In this document: positions 49,245 to 63,480 of the stretch, in pieces
Position numbering within the stretch: position 1 is the stretch's first letter
Layout of the letters: every line of letters starts with the position of its first letter
Assembly: GCA_026413225.1 (NCBI GenBank)
Contig: CM048552.1
Location: forward strand, 45,585,001-45,649,000
DNA length: 64,000 nucleotides
Source of the DNA: Otis tarda
Lineage: Eukaryota > Chordata > Aves > Otidiformes > Otididae
Reading direction: 5' to 3'
Notes under the pieces: generated by a model
The model's input: only the letters and a program-made list of their open reading frames with translations
Database searches by the model: none
What the model was told of the DNA's origin: nothing
Program-made: the position numbers and the translations under genes

Positions 49245-49510
49245 TGTCAGATCAGTGCTGGCTAGGAAAAGCAGCAAAAGACACAAGCCTTTGGAGATCT
49301 TTGGAAACTGCTAATGTGGAAAATGGGAGATTTCCCTGCAGAGGATTTCCTTCTGACATATGGGAGTGTAGGACTGGAGAGGGTTCTCCTCAGCACAGCC
49401 CCAACAACCAACCATGCTGGGTGATCCTATTCATAGATTTAATAAGCTCTACCTTTAGACTACTGAGCTTTGTCGTGCCTAGCCTTTTCCTGGTGAAAAG
49501 CTGCTTCATA
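49245..49510 (+). other. Unclassified segment, possibly an old LINE relic
   Basis: This is less AT-rich than its surroundings and is spanned by an 89-codon frame. Phrases such as GGTGATCCTATTCATAGATT and a TGGTGAAAAGCTGCTTC ending remind me of LINE 3' regions, but I cannot name a family. The encoded peptide has no domain. Confidence 0.25.
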
Positions 49511-52500
49511 TAGCTGAAGTGATCCTATACTCTTAAGACAGAACAAGTCCATGGTACTGATTTGCATTCTGTTTGCTGCTCTTAAGACAAATGTAGAGAG
49601 GAGCACAAGGCAGGATGTACTTTCCTGCTATAATAAGTTGAGCTTATTAAAAAAATAAAGGGCAAGAACGAGAAATATTTACGTATATTCTTTATACAAG
49701 GGTCACTTGAAGCTTGGAATTGAAAATATGTTAGTCATCTCTGTATGGTTAATTTAGCTAAACAATCCACTCAAAGAGCAGCTGGTTAGGATAGCTCCTC
49801 TGTTGAAATTATAAAGTCCAATACTCCTTTACTGAAAAAGAAAAGGGAAAGAAAGAAAGAAAAACAACTTTACTGATTTTCTTTATTTTTTTTTTAAATG
49901 TTGTTACAATTTTGTAAATACAAGTTCCTGTCTCCTTTCCTCTGGATAAGTAAAAGCACAATTGTACATTACAGAATAAAAAGTTTAGGGATTAAATGGA
50001 AACTAAGGCAGATGTTTAAGAAAAAGATTACACGTGGTCAAACTCGAGACAGTCTTAAAATATCTTAGCAAAACCATCTCAATTATTTCTGAAAAGCAGC
50101 CTATGACAGACCTAAATTTCTAAATTTCTAATATGAATGTTTCTCTGTTCTCTCTTACAATGAAAAAGAATGGATACATTTATCCAAAGAAAATGCTGAT
50201 ATGTTCTTCGGTTCAGTAAAATGGAGGACCAAACACACTCTAGAGGTTCATAAATGTGCATAATTTTAGCACATTAATTTTTATCTAAGCAATTGTAGTT
50301 GCTATGAAAATAGAGTACACTAGTGACAAAAATTGTTATAATGAGGTTGAAACAGTGCTAGTTCACAACATAATGCCTACTAAGAACAAGTTATTTTGAT
50401 ATTCTGTTGGAAACTCTTGTGTTAAGAAGGTCTAATATAGTCTAATTAATAATATGTATTAACAGTCTAAGTTTTATCATGGTAAACAAGCTGTGATCAT
50501 AATCAGAGGGGATTCTGATGTCTAAGGTGATTGCAGAGAAATTACATAGATACAAATTCAGGAAGTTATATGGATGTTTTTTGCATCCCACAGAGTGTAG
50601 AATAGAAATACTGAAAATTCTTTTTTTTTTTTTTTGGTAGGATTCAAAAAATAAAGTCGGATTGATCAATAACTAAGTAAAAGTGGGTTTTTTAATGCAA
50701 TGGCAAATTAATTGTAAAGTATATTCTTTGTTGAACTCAGAGAAGAACAGATGTGTCTCTAAAATGAAAATAAATAATAAAAACATGGATCCAGATTCCC
50801 TTGAAGTGCTGCACAGAGGAATGTTTTTTATGCTAGCTGGCAGAGCAACCCAAGAGAATGATTACTAAGGATGATCACTTATTTAAGTAGCTGGGATCTT
50901 TTATTGTCCAGCTTACAAATTTTGTTACATAAATTCTTTACATAAATATTAACATACTATGACAAATTATTTCACTGTGGTCTTTTCCAATCAAAGGAAG
51001 TCTGACCTTGACTTCCAACATGGATGCAGATGGGGGAAGGGATCATAGGATGCACTCATCCAAGTTTTTATTTTCCGTCTCCATCTGCATTGAGTGCTTG
51101 CTTATATTTGAGCACCTGAACTAGAATTAATAATACCATTTTCTCTTTTCATATCACCTTGAGAGTTTTCCAGTTTTGAATGTTTAAATCATGGTAGGTG
51201 GCTAAACTGGGGACTTGAGTGTCTAACTATTGATCCCTTATGTGAATTTTTTCTCTCTCTTTTAACAGCCAAAATTGTACGTAACATAGTTCAAATCTGA
51301 AAACATGGATCGTCAGGTATCATCATTTAAAAAACTCCTCTAAACCCCCAGTCCAGGACTCTACGTTTTCTTCTCCCCAGTCTTTCTCTGAAGATTTGCA
51401 GTGTTTTATTTCATATTATCATGTCTTGTCTTTATGCAACACTCACCAAACACTTACAATTATCCACAGCTTGGCCACAGATGGAATTGTTTCCAGTACA
51501 GCTCTTATCATACTGAACAGTCTATTTGTGCCTGTGCTCTTTTTTTTTATCTCGTATACCTCTTAGAAAGAAAAAAAAAATCCATTTGCCAATACTACCT
51601 AATTTCTCTCTTCCTCAATTCCTGTATTATTTATTATTCAGATCTGTTACTGTATTATTTAAGAGTATAAAGTGCCTTTGAATACAGTTTTTATGAAAGG
51701 TGCATTACTAAATAAAGTTCTATCATTTATTAGAATTAATGTCTCCTATTTTTATGAACAAGAGCTCTGAGTGACAACTTTCAACATTAAAATATTAAAG
51801 TCATTTTATTTATTCTATGGGAACATTCTGCTTAATGCATTTCAGTTCCTCATGCTTTGTCTCTGTCAGTGAATTGAGGTCAAGGAAAATACAAATCTTT
51901 CCTCACTCACGGGATATCTCTTCCTTATTTCATGTCTCCTGTGGAATTTGCTCTTGGTCTCTCATGTTCATAGTAGATACATCTTTGAGTTATTTATGTA
52001 AATTTTGGGGTTTTTTTCTTTACTTAACAGCCTTTTTTTCTTTCCATTTCTAGTAGGTCATGCTTATATTAAAAAGAAAAAAAAACAGTTTGGACAGTAA
52101 ATATATAATATGTGTCACAATAATGAGCAGTATTAGAAAGAATAATAATGAAGTATTTGTATTAAAAGGTACCTCTGTCAATAGACCTGTGCGTTCTGAA
52201 CAACTATAACTAAAACACAGTTTAATTTTGAAAGAAAATATATCCCAATAGATCAAAACAATTGAGTAATAAAAATGAAAGCACAATCAGCAAACACTAA
52301 AAGTCTTTTGTAAATAAAATATTTCATTAACCACCCAGAGGTAGAATAGCAAGAATACTACTTTGCATTTGAACTGGAAAGATCCTACAAAGATTCATGT
52401 ACATAAAGCATTATTCTAGCCCCTATCCTAACATGGTTTCAGCTATCAGGCTTCGATTGGAGTTATTCTTGCGGGTCTTAACACAAATCAAAGGGGAACA

Positions 52501-53904
52501 TACATAAAATTTTAAGTTGCAACAGTATTTGAAAGTTCCTTTCTGGGATGAACGTTAGTCTCATGCAGAGGAGATTAAGACATCTTATGTCACCAGAATT
52601 TTTCCTCACAAAGGAAGGAGTATGAGCACACATTGGCACTTCTCAGAATAAATTGTTAAAGGAAGTGATTTTAGAACAAGTTGATAAAATGCATTATAGT
52701 GAATGTTTCAGTACAGATGGTATCTATCTACGAGTTTAATCAATTGTTATTTTAAAAGTTTAGTAAATAAACCACTAGTTCAGGAAATGTCTAAACTTCA
52801 GGTGGAAGCTAGGAAGGTGTCCTGAAAAAGTACGTAGAGGGCCCAATTGTTGTCTATATATGCTGATCTAAACTCCTCTCCATGGTATCCCTTAATAGGT
52901 ACTCCGAAAGGACAGACACAGTTCTATATGGACCTATGATCTTATCCAGTACACCTGTGCTTCAGCAATGTAACATTTTTACCTTTACTTATCCTTCCAT
53001 AATTGTATCCATAAATTATAAATAATCAAACTTTTTTATTTTTTAAATTAGAATGGCTGATTTGTGATATTCTTGAATCTCTGTCCCATGTGCTTGATAA
53101 TTAGATCCTGAATGAACTCATCAATAGGTTATTAAATCAAGCTGCTTGAAATTTATGTGCTTTCTTCCTCTGTCTGCACTTCTCTACATTTTCCATGCCT
53201 TGCTGCACAGTATCTTAGCTCAAACAAGAGACCTGGGAAGAGTATAATGATCTACTTAGTCTTGTGTGTAGTCTGTTGATTTAGATACTTTCTTCAAATG
53301 CCGATGCAGTGGTAAAAAGACCACAAACTCCAACAAAATCTTATGAAGTATTCTAACTACTTAATAGACGTTTATAATGCCAAGAACTTCTGAAACTGAA
53401 GAGAATGGCTTTCAAAATGACTAATTTTCCACTATATTATTAGTATATAAAATATGGTTTCCACAATGAGAAGAAAGTTAATTTCTATGATTTACTAAAT
53501 GGGGTATGTGTGGTGCAGATGAAAACTCATGGTCTTATTTGGTATTTGACATATTATGCGAAGCAGGAGATGGATAAATTGTCAGTCATTATAGCCTAAG
53601 GCAGTATAAATAGAAAAGCTATGCTTTCAGTGGAATAACTTTTCAAAAGGTGTATAAAGAAGAGACAGGAGGATTGTGTTTGAACACAGTGACAGAGAAG
53701 ATACAGACTGACAGAACTCAGAAAGGCAAAGTCAGATTCCTGAATTAGCCCACTCTTTCAATGTCAAAGGGTGAACCTTATTCTCAGTAGTATTTGGAAT
53801 CATATTTTAGTGATATATTTGCTTTTCAACTACCCACTTTCTTATTTTACTATTATCAAAATTAAATCTCTCATTTGCTGGAACGAGAAAAAAAAAGAAG
53901 GCAT
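49511..53904. other. Unassigned AT-rich DNA
   Basis: Nothing recognised except a 15-T run at 50621-50635. Hydrophobic frames near 51401-52286 reflect T-rich composition. None shows a start context, domain or splice pattern that supports a gene. Confidence 0.55.
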
Positions 53905-53934
53905 CTTCAAGTATAGTTGCTTCAAGTATAGTTG
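53905..53934. repeat. Perfect 15-bp tandem duplication
   Basis: The unit CTTCAAGTATAGTTG occurs twice back to back, followed by a partial third start (CTTC). Confidence 0.92.
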
Positions 53935-56093
53935 CTTCTTGAATTGGATTCTGGTGATCATAAATCTGTAATGGATTTATTTCCATGGATATAATAAATT
54001 CAGAAACATAAGAAGGCTAACGTTTTGGATGCCTGTAACTTAGAATGTTTTTGCCTGCAAAAAAAATTTAAGTTCTTCTGAAGGGAGATATTGTCATATG
54101 CTAGTAGAAGGGGTAAAGTCCTCAATGAGTTAGCACTTCCCTGATGAAGGAATAAGTCCTGGGGTGACAAGCCATAATTTCATGTAATTGCCTGTTGTCA
54201 CAGCCATCAACATGTTTTTGAATAAATGTTTTTCTGCTCAGTACTGTTCATATTTTTAGAGATATGCAAAATAAATCAAAGGATCTTTAAGACATTTATG
54301 TGCGAGAACACCTAATTAATGACTCTCTAATAGGTTTGGTTATGAGATAGAAATGTATTTGCTCTGCTCAACCAAGACAGGAGCAGGTCTTGATAGACCA
54401 AGTCACAAAATTTCAGTTTCTTAAATATATTTAATTTTGAAAATTTATATCCCATGGTATTGTGAAGTGCCTCCTTAGACTCTTGTTACTCAATTAATAC
54501 TAGAATATTTTTTGGATGTTTAAGTTTCCTATCCACACACACTTTCACTTGGTCCATAGTGCCTCAGGATATGCAACGAGCATGATGCTTTTTTGATGTC
54601 TTTTTTGGCATAATGCTAAATGTTGGCTCTGCTTGGACCTCAATTTCGAGCAATATGAGTAGTTATGGAGTAGGGAATCTGTGGACACAAAGGTATCATT
54701 TTGAGCTCTTTACATACAAGCAAATGTAGGTGAGTAGTTTGCTGTAAATTGTTGTGAAAATTATTAGTAGAACCAAGGGTATAATTGATGAATCTTCATT
54801 CTTGAAAGCTAACCTGTATCACACTGATGTTTAAACATGATACAAATCTGATGACATATCAAAACTATTTGGCGTTAGCTGCTGAAATTTTTGTGTCAGC
54901 TGTAGATGTTTTAAAGAAGAAAATGACAGAGGAATTTATTAAAAATTGAGATGGGTTTGATAGATAAGGATTATTGTTTGGCCTTTTCATTATGTTCCTT
55001 AAAGTTCTCTTTGAAGCAACTATTTCCTTTCTGTCTGCCAGACGTATCTCATGAAATGGAAGTACATATGACAAGTGAGAAACCTCACCAAGTCCTGCCA
55101 TAAGTCTTGGAGACTGTTATCCTGAAGTTTCTTTCTTTTAGTTCTTTCTTTTAACCTTCAAAGGTTTATATAGCAGTCCTAAATGCTTTAGACGGAAATA
55201 GGATGGCTACTATACATTTAATGATTTCCATTTCTTGTGGATCACCTCAGGGTTATCCAAGTCTTTTGTCATCTCAAGTCATAAAATATAGCTTTCTCTT
55301 CTTTTACACATGGATCACAAATGTGGCCACCAGAAAAACAGATGTAATACCTTACATATGTATTGGATCTTTCACCCAAGAATCCATTACACTGTGAAAT
55401 AATCTGGCAATGGCATACTTGGATCACTAATCTACCATTTTTTACAGTATTGAGAAAGATTACCTATTTTCTATTCCCTCATACATTTGTAATTTGTATA
55501 GTTAATTAGTTGAATATGTTTCCGTGTCCCTCAGTTAATTCTTGTAAATGAACTTCTCTATTAGCTGCTGAAGGTAATTTTGCACGTTTCTTTCATGTAC
55601 CTGAATCATTTGCTTGTCAGCTGTTGAACACAGGTGACATTCACAGAGAAACATCTTTCTTACCACGACAAATTAGATTGTCTGTGCAATGTCAGACATG
55701 TAAAGCATGTAATATGCTTCCAGATTAGTGCAGATTTGGTGTGAAAGTGCTGTCTTACTGCCAATAGTTACTAAAAAAAAAACCCCAAAAATATATTTTA
55801 AAGTTGCATAATTATTATATTTTACAAAGTGGTTGGACATTACGATCTTCTTTTTAAAATATCTCTAAAAAAGGCAACTAGCATTTTTTATGTGTCTTGG
55901 AGGTCAAAGGAGCTGTACAATTTTAGTATGAGTTGGAATCCATTGAATAATGTCTGAGTCCACTAATGAAAGATCATGAACATTATTATTTCTAAGTGTA
56001 ACCATATGTCTGAAATGGATACTTAGTGTGCTTTAAGTATGAAGATGTTGTTTAGTTTTGCAATATCTAAAGCATTAGAACATCTGGAGGCAT
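53935..56093. other. Unassigned AT-rich DNA
   Basis: No gene or family was recognised. A short pyrimidine-rich duplication (GTTTCTTTCTTTTA followed by GTTCTTTCTTTTA) lies at 55127-55153. Confidence 0.5.
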
Positions 56094-56287
56094 CATAGAA
56101 TGGTTTGCATAGGAAGGGACATTCAAAGGTCATCTAGTCCAACTGCCCTGCAAGAAGCAGGAACATCTTCAACTAGATCAGGTTACTCAGAGCCCCGCCC
56201 AACCTGGCCTTGAATGTTTCCAGGGATGGGGCATCCACCACCTCTCTGGGCAACCTGTTCCAGTGTTCTACCACGCTCATTGTAAAA
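56094..56287 (-). mobile_element. CR1 LINE 3' fragment
   Basis: Reversed CR1 end: CATAGAATGGTTTGCATAGG, TTCAAAGGTCATCTAGTCC, CAGGTTACTCAGAGCC, GGCATCCACCACCTCTCTGG and CAACCTGTTCCAGTGTTCTA. Same subfamily as the 22 and 38 kb copies, truncated within the last 40 codons of ORF2. No terminal duplication of host DNA is evident. Confidence 0.93.
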
Positions 56288-59224
56288 TTCATTTTACCTT
56301 TGAAAGGGGATTTGAAAACTTCTAGTAGTCAAGCAAGGACACAATGGTAACTGTTCTCATTTTGCCAAAATATCTCTGATTTCAAAGTCTCTGCCCTTCC
56401 TGTGCATGGTGGAAATGTCAGTGGCATGGGCAAATACATCAAGATTTTTTCATTTCATGTTAGTTTTTGAGAAGGGTGTTAGGGCATACATCCATTCCCA
56501 CCATACTGGTAAAACTTGTTCATGTGGCTAAAAACTGGGTAGATGCTTAGGAAGATAATATAACACAAGTATCTGAATTAAAATATTTTCCTGTTTTGGA
56601 CTGATCCTCAAAGTTACTTTGCAGTCTATGAAATGAATAACACTGAGATATTACTATTAAAATAGGCTCAAAACCATATTGGCTTTCAATTTTTCTTGAC
56701 TTCCCACTGATGTGATAAGGAGGTCTGTCAGGTAAGTTCTGCCTGGGGGCAGTAAATATCTTTGAAAATAATTTACAAAATTTAGTGTTTACATTTCCAT
56801 TTTAAACTCTATACTTTAAAAAAATTCAAAATTATTTCAATATGCAGTTGGACACTCATGGTACCTTCACAGAAATATTAAAACAATTTGTAAAGGAGAC
56901 CTTCTGAATCCTTGTAAACTTAAGGCAGAGCACTGGGAAAATTTGGGAAAACATTATAGAATCTCATGCTGCCAGTAAAAGATTTTCCTTAAAATATTAT
57001 TATTTTGTAATGAACATTTCTACTAAGTTTCCATATTACTGGATCCCCTATTCAAAGCTTAGGTGCTTTGATTCACATCTGGTTGTAAAAACACAGTCAC
57101 TTTCTGATCAAAATCGATTATGACTCGATCTAACCACTCATCCAAGAGAAATCGAGCTAAGTAAGACTAATACACATGAACACCTGAATTCTCCCTTGGA
57201 CTCTCTGAAGTCCCTTAATTTGTCTTACATCCATGTATAAAGCCTCCAACTTATGTAGAAATTGAACTCCGTAGTTGAAAATTTGCCATAGAGATGTAAT
57301 AAGTAGCCACGACTGTAGTCAAGAGCCAAAGTATTCCCTTTGCATGTGCATGTGAAAGTCAGTATCGGAATCCAAACTTTTCGACAAAACTCATATTCTG
57401 CCAACTCTTACTTTCCTCACCACCTTTGTAAGCATCCAAGGAAAGACTACATACTTCAGAGTGTAGTCACAGTGCCTTCAGGGAGAGGGTGAGTCATTCT
57501 GCTACTCTGACCACAGTTTCATACTTACCTTCCACTACCACCTCTCTTCTGTTTGTATGAGCATTTATAAAGCTACATAACAGAGTAGATTTGGGGAAAT
57601 AACCTGAATTAGAACTATCTTGATGAATAAAAGATAATAATACAAAAAAGTATTCAGAAAGGATGTTTGTGCTGCACACAGAGGGCAGCAGTGAGAATCA
57701 GGTAGGTTGTTTGACCTTGATGCTGACTTACACCAATTTAAAGAGATGGGAAAGGCATCCTTTAAATGTAGTTTCATTAGGTGGTGAGGAAATTAAAGGT
57801 GTCATTAGGCCAGGTATTCATTTCTTGTTTCAGAGATGAGACAACACTCCTGACTCAAGAGCATGATGCGTAACAACAAGGCCAAAAATTAGCCTAAGTG
57901 CTACAAAACCACCTGCCACGTGGACAAACCTAACAGAAGAAAAAAAAAATCAAAACCTCAAACCATTACTTTTAACCTTAATTGATTCAAGCTGCAGCTC
58001 TGTATGATGAAGCAGCACAAATGAGCTGATGAACTATGACAAGGGTAATGATCACTGATACTGAATCTGCTGCCCAGAGAGAGTATCTAAGGCTTTGGAT
58101 AAAAAAAAAAAGAAAGATTTGCAAAGATTTTCTTCAGATCAGACTTCCGGGTTTCAAGCAAAAGGTTAAATTCAAAATAATAGGCAATATTCATCCCCAC
58201 TAGCAGCTCTATATTTCTGTGAGTAAAAGTCCAACTTGCAAGCTCCAGTGCTTTTAGGGTTTCTCCTCAGGTAGTGCAGCATACACATTGTTTTTTTTTG
58301 CTTAGAGTTTTTCACCTATTATTGATAAACACAAATATCAGAAAGCACAGCTCTGTTGTAACGTGAAAATAGAAATTACAGACCTTTTTGAAACAGGTTG
58401 AGTCAGGATGTTTGTGGCAGGTACACTGTGCTTTGTTCCCTGGCAAACCTTGTAGCTGGGTCTGAAGATATCTTAATGGGTCTGAAAGAAGGCACATATG
58501 AACCCTGTTTGCTTAAGAAAAGCAACTGTAATGTCACCAGTATTTCCAAAGACTATATTTGTGGGTTACTTTACTGAATACCAACTTTAACATTTAAGAT
58601 GTCCCCAGCAGCACGCCACAGCTGTGCTAATATCAATGTTGGAAGGCTGGAATTAAGTTGTCATCGCTGCTGCTTCTGAGAGTAGGCTTAACCAAGTACA
58701 GAATCTTTGCTATTGTAGCCTCAGGAACATTTTACCATAGCCTAGTGAGACACATCATTGCTCTAAGAATGTATCTTCTTCTCTGGGATCGAAATTAGAT
58801 TCAGAAGAGCCTGGTCACATTATTACCAACATACATATGGCAATGTAATTGTTTATTTGGATCCACCTTGAAAATATCATCCTGCACAAGAAAGAATACA
58901 GATGCTGAGGAAACAGCAGTTCTGGGCTTACCTGAAGGTATTTGGTGCATTGTATAATGCTGTATGACTTTAATGGCTTGATTCTGCTCCTCGTATCCTG
59001 TCCTGGCCTTTTAAGGCCTAATCCAAAGCCCACTGAAGCCTCTAGAAATAGTTGTCATTAATCAAAGGCACACTGTGGATCAAGTCCTTACTTGAAATTT
59101 GTGCAAGATTCAGGATTTTACTCATATTAAATGTATAGTTGTTTAGCATCCATTTTTATCCTACTTTTCATATAACTCACACCATAAGTAACGTAAAGTG
59201 TAGTAAAAAGCTTACTACATAGAC
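56288..59224. other. Unassigned AT-rich DNA
   Basis: No gene recognised. A-runs near 57939-57948 and 58100-58110. Two overlapping minus-strand frames at 57494-57777 are different reading frames of the same noncoding sequence. Confidence 0.55.
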
Positions 59225-59361
59225 TCATAGAATCATAGAATGGTTTGGGTTGGAAGGGCCCCTTCAAAGGTCATCTAGTCCAACCCCCCTGCAATGAGAA
59301 GGGACATCTTTGACTAGATCAGGTTGCTCAGAGCCTCATTCAACCTGGCCTTGAATGTTTC
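59225..59361 (-). mobile_element. CR1 LINE 3' UTR fragment
   Basis: Reversed tail TCATAGAATCATAGAATGG, then GGGTTGGAAGG, TTCAAAGGTCATCTAGTCC, CTAGATCAGGTTGCTCAGAG and CCTGGCCTTGAATGTTTC. Two intact tail octamers remain. Truncated just inside the ORF2 end. Confidence 0.94.
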
Positions 59362-62300
59362 AGTTTTCAGATGTTCATGATGCTGTGAGTAAACACCACC
59401 CAGATAAATTACAGCTAAACTCTTCCTTCGTAACTCAGTTAAAAAATAAAATGTGTCACTGGCAGGAGATAACAGCAATTGTCAGTTATTTTTATTTATT
59501 CATTTTGCCAGCCCGTGTTATACTGTCCTCTTTATATGTTACTAACATACTATATATTATCTGACACATATTTAACTGTACAGCTACAAAGCACAATGCA
59601 TTTGTATAAACAAGACAGAAAGAAAATGCGAAAGAGCTATTTATAAGCAACCAACCTGGAATCAGCATATGAAGGCTGTACAAGTTATCCCTGAAACCTA
59701 TCAGTATAATATGTTGTAATAAAATACATGAGTGCAAAATAGTCTATGTCTTGGCCACAAAAAAAAAAAAAAGTTAATAGAAAAAATACATACCCCCGCT
59801 AATCTCAGAATATGTTTCTTGAAGGTTCATGGAAGAGAAAAAATGCTCCATAGGAGCAGACTGAGTAATTTGGCAGAACTTTCAGACATCACTAAGCACA
59901 TCTTAGTGAACGAATGAGAAACTTCCTGGTGTGTTGCTATTTGACGTATGGATAGTATAGTGCCTTATGAATAGTACAAGATGTATAGTAAAAAATTTCA
60001 AGAATGCCACATGGACTTCTTAGAAATTCTTGATGGAGAAGGGTGAAACGCTTATAGTTTTTCTTCATAAATTACAATAAAAAATTTAACATATTTTCTC
60101 GATTGCTTCAATAATAACAAAATTAATTAGATTTATGTTTTAAAACAATTTATACAATTTTCTTCAACAACTTTTCAATTTAAAGTAACCTTACACAATA
60201 GGTTTCCTTTCAGTTTTATACCTAGAAAAAAGTTGTGGTTTTTTAAAACTCACTTTTTCCACTTAGATCTGCAATGAAAGTGAGATACCAGTTATAGATA
60301 CAGATGCAATTCATAGCATGTAGGTGATCTATAATGAGTAAAAATTCATTTGAAACTTGGTTTATAGGAGTGTGGACAAGTATGTGTTCCATTTCACATC
60401 CTTGAAATATAAGGGAGAGGTGAGATGAAGGAAGTGTGATGGTTCTGTTTTCTGTTTAGCCATTTCCATACACAAATGGTGTCTGAAGTCTGAAAATATT
60501 AAATAAGGAACTGCAAATACATGGTTTACCAGAAAACTTCTGTTGTTAATAGGAAAGGTGGTCTAGGAACTGTTTTATAATCAGACCTCAGATATGAACC
60601 ATACATGGTAGTACAAGACATTGTAATCTTTCTTGACATTTAAAAGTTATAGAATTTGCTCTATCCATCTCTTTCCTCACTTTCTAAATTAATTTGCTCT
60701 TGTGGATTCTTGTAAGACTGCAGCATAACCCGAATACTGCTTCAGAAAACCTATTTTTTTCTAAGTTTGGATTTTTCTAAGTACTCAAATGTGGAATTTT
60801 CCGCATTTCTTTAAAAAGGTGAAAACAGTCAGAATTTATGAAGGAATAATTTGACCATGACAACAATATCTGAATTATAAACTGACAATATTTATATCAC
60901 CTACTGTTTCACTTGCTTCTGTTCAACAGATATTGAGACCTGCCAAATATCTAGCAGTTTCAGAGCTTGGCTGGCATGAGGTATCTGCTGTTATTGTTGA
61001 AAACAAGAGTTTCTAATTATTTTTTTTTAATTAACAAAGTGACTTACGGTATTTTTCATGATAACATGACTTATTTCTGTAGCCATTTACTGGTTTACAA
61101 TGTTACTCATGCTTTTTGAGGCAAATGTAGGAAAATGTGTAAGACAGATAACTGAGCAGTGTTCATTGTATCGCAGTAAGTTTTTTTATTTTATTTTTTA
61201 GTTCGAACAACAAGATAGAGATCATTTACTTATTTAAAAAGCAGTGTAGGAGGAATAATTCCTACACAGTTCCTTGCTTTTTCATTGTTTAATTTTAATA
61301 TTACTGCAACAAATTGAGCTGAGTATGCTGATATATAAAGAAAAATCAATGTTCTCCACAGTTTCAGGTTTGTTTTGAGTGTATATACCCTGGAGGTTTT
61401 TCTCGATCTCAGAGGACTTCAGTGACTCAAAATGAATAATACAACAGGATCTTGGAAGAAATGTGTTTAATGAACTGCATGACAAAAAGAAAAAGAGAAG
61501 ATAAAATGCTATAATGCAATGTCCACAAAACCACTGCCATAAAACACACGATAGAGATTACCCCTACAATACACTGGATCTTTTCCCATAGTAATTGAAG
61601 CAATATTTGTGGAGCTAGCCATGGGCCTCTATTAATCTGGAGAGAAGCCACAAACATAAAGCAATTTGAAGCATATTAAAGTTGAGGTGCTATCTACTGT
61701 ATCCTGAGAATCTAACTCTGTGTGCAGGTGAGAGTTTTGTGTAATTATGCAAACGTGTGCTTGATACATGTACTACTATGTAGATGTGCCAGAACCATAG
61801 GTAGGTGGATATCTGTAGCAATGTCTAATTTTCTCCAAGTGTGTGAGAACACCTTCAGGAGTTACACATAGTTGTTCATCTGTAATTTGAGAACTGCACA
61901 AAGTCTTTTGTGCTGAGAGGGACTTAGGAGTTAAAGACTCCTGAATTCTTATGCTAGGATATGCTGTGAGTGACAACAATGTCTATCAACTGCTCAAGCA
62001 AGATGACTAAACAGGAGTGAACACAGGATTCAGATGCTGAGATTTAGTCATCTACTGTTATTTTAGATGTTCTAGGGTCTCATGCTTGATATTCAGCTGC
62101 TTCTTCAAGGGATCTTTGTCTCTTGTGGTCCTATGTCATATAAGCTAGTACCCTGCAGTTATTCTAAGGTCAAAAATGCCACAAAATCCCTACAGTCAGG
62201 CTTTTGAAACACTCTCCAAATGTCTACCAAGTTATTATCTTTCTGAGCTTCCCAGAAGATGCAAAGTTTCGCTAGTTTACAAACTGGACTACGTGCACAG

Positions 62301-63179
62301 CTCGTAAAAATGGACATATGATATGACATCCTTTTCTATGATTTTTCTGCTATGAAACTGCTTTTCTATGTCAGTCACTTAGAGGCTTTTTTTTTCTCTG
62401 AATGGTATGAAATGTTTGTATTATTATCAGAAGATTTACAAATCTCTACAGTTTCTAAAAATTACTGTGCATCAAGTATTCTACCTTCAAGGCATATTTT
62501 CACTTTTCCAATATTATACTGTGTTACAAAATTTATATATTAATTCCAGTGGTATTTCATTTGCATAATGTCATCTGTTTTAAATCTTACCTTGCCTATT
62601 ATATTATTTGAATTTCTCCAGCAATTTGGTACTATCAATTTTACTGACTAATAAATATGTTAATTTGCCATGAGTCATCATGCTCTTGCTATTATAGATA
62701 GTAATTTCACATACATTGCACGATGTTATTAAAATCTTCACATGGATAGCTCTTCACTGATGTTCACTATAAATTAGGCTTAAAATGATAATATGCTGCC
62801 ATTCTAGGCTTCAAAAGTGTAAATGGACTTACTAATTGTATTGTGTGTTGAATTTACAGAAATTTATTTAAATTTAGAAAATTGCTTAGTCAAAAAAAAT
62901 TAAAATCAGCATGCAGAAAAAAATACCCTGTCTCCTAGCTTAATTTAAATCACCATTCTATAAGCACGCTGGATTCATCTGAAGCTTCTTTACATGGTTT
63001 ATTAGCTTTTACTTTGTACCTCTCTTGTGTGTACATAAAGAGCAGGGTGGAGAAGCAGTATCAAGAATGTTAAATGAACAAAATCAGTAATGCCAAAATG
63101 ACCATCAATTTGTAATCAACAAACTAGAGCTTGACACATAGTGAAAGTGATAGAGAGAGGCAGGCAGTGCTGTAACATA
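59362..63179. other. Unassigned AT-rich DNA
   Basis: Nothing recognised apart from a 15-A run at 59759-59773. Frames up to 81 codons lack domains. 60060-60200 is especially AT-rich. Confidence 0.55.
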
Positions 63180-63480
63180 CCCATCAAGGTTATGCTCTGA
63201 CAGCTCTGACGAGCGGCACCAGCCAGGACTCACATCAATCAGGTATTCTCAGTAGAAGCTGCAAACACCAAATTCATTTGGTGAAGTAATCACTATTCAC
63301 TAGCCAGCAGAATGAAATGGTCTCATTTGTTTTAAGACATCACCTCATCTGACCTTTGAACCTAAAACTGCTGTTGTTGCTAATAACATCTGTTATTGTA
63401 CTCTGCTATCGCCCAATTGTAGCAGACCCCTATGCAGTGAATGCTCTGCAAATACCCTGCTGGAAACGACCCTTGCCCAA
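63180..63480. other. Possible conserved noncoding stretch
   Basis: Base composition is more balanced and richer in varied words than the flanks, with no long open frame and no repeat match. It contains the DR1 motif at 63350-63362 and a short inverted repeat (CCAAATTCATTTGG, 63268-63281). Such texture is common in conserved regulatory elements, but conservation cannot be seen in a single sequence. Confidence 0.25.
63350..63362 (-). promoter_or_regulatory. DR1 nuclear-receptor motif
   Basis: The minus strand reads GGTTCAAAGGTCA: two AGGTCA-type half sites spaced by one base, the arrangement bound by HNF4, COUP-TF and RXR heterodimers. One half site is exact and the other has one change. It is a 13-bp motif match only; occupancy is unknown. 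Confidence 0.4.

Noticed and set aside
51001-51050. CR1-like word GGTCTTTTCCAAT near 50981 as another copy
   Set aside because: The similarity is a single short word without the neighbouring CR1 3' UTR words or tail octamers.
58060-58100. A CR1 fragment suggested by GCTGCCCAGAGAGAG
   Set aside because: Only about 15 bp resemble the CR1 GTTGCCCAGAGAG word, and flanking sequence does not continue the match.
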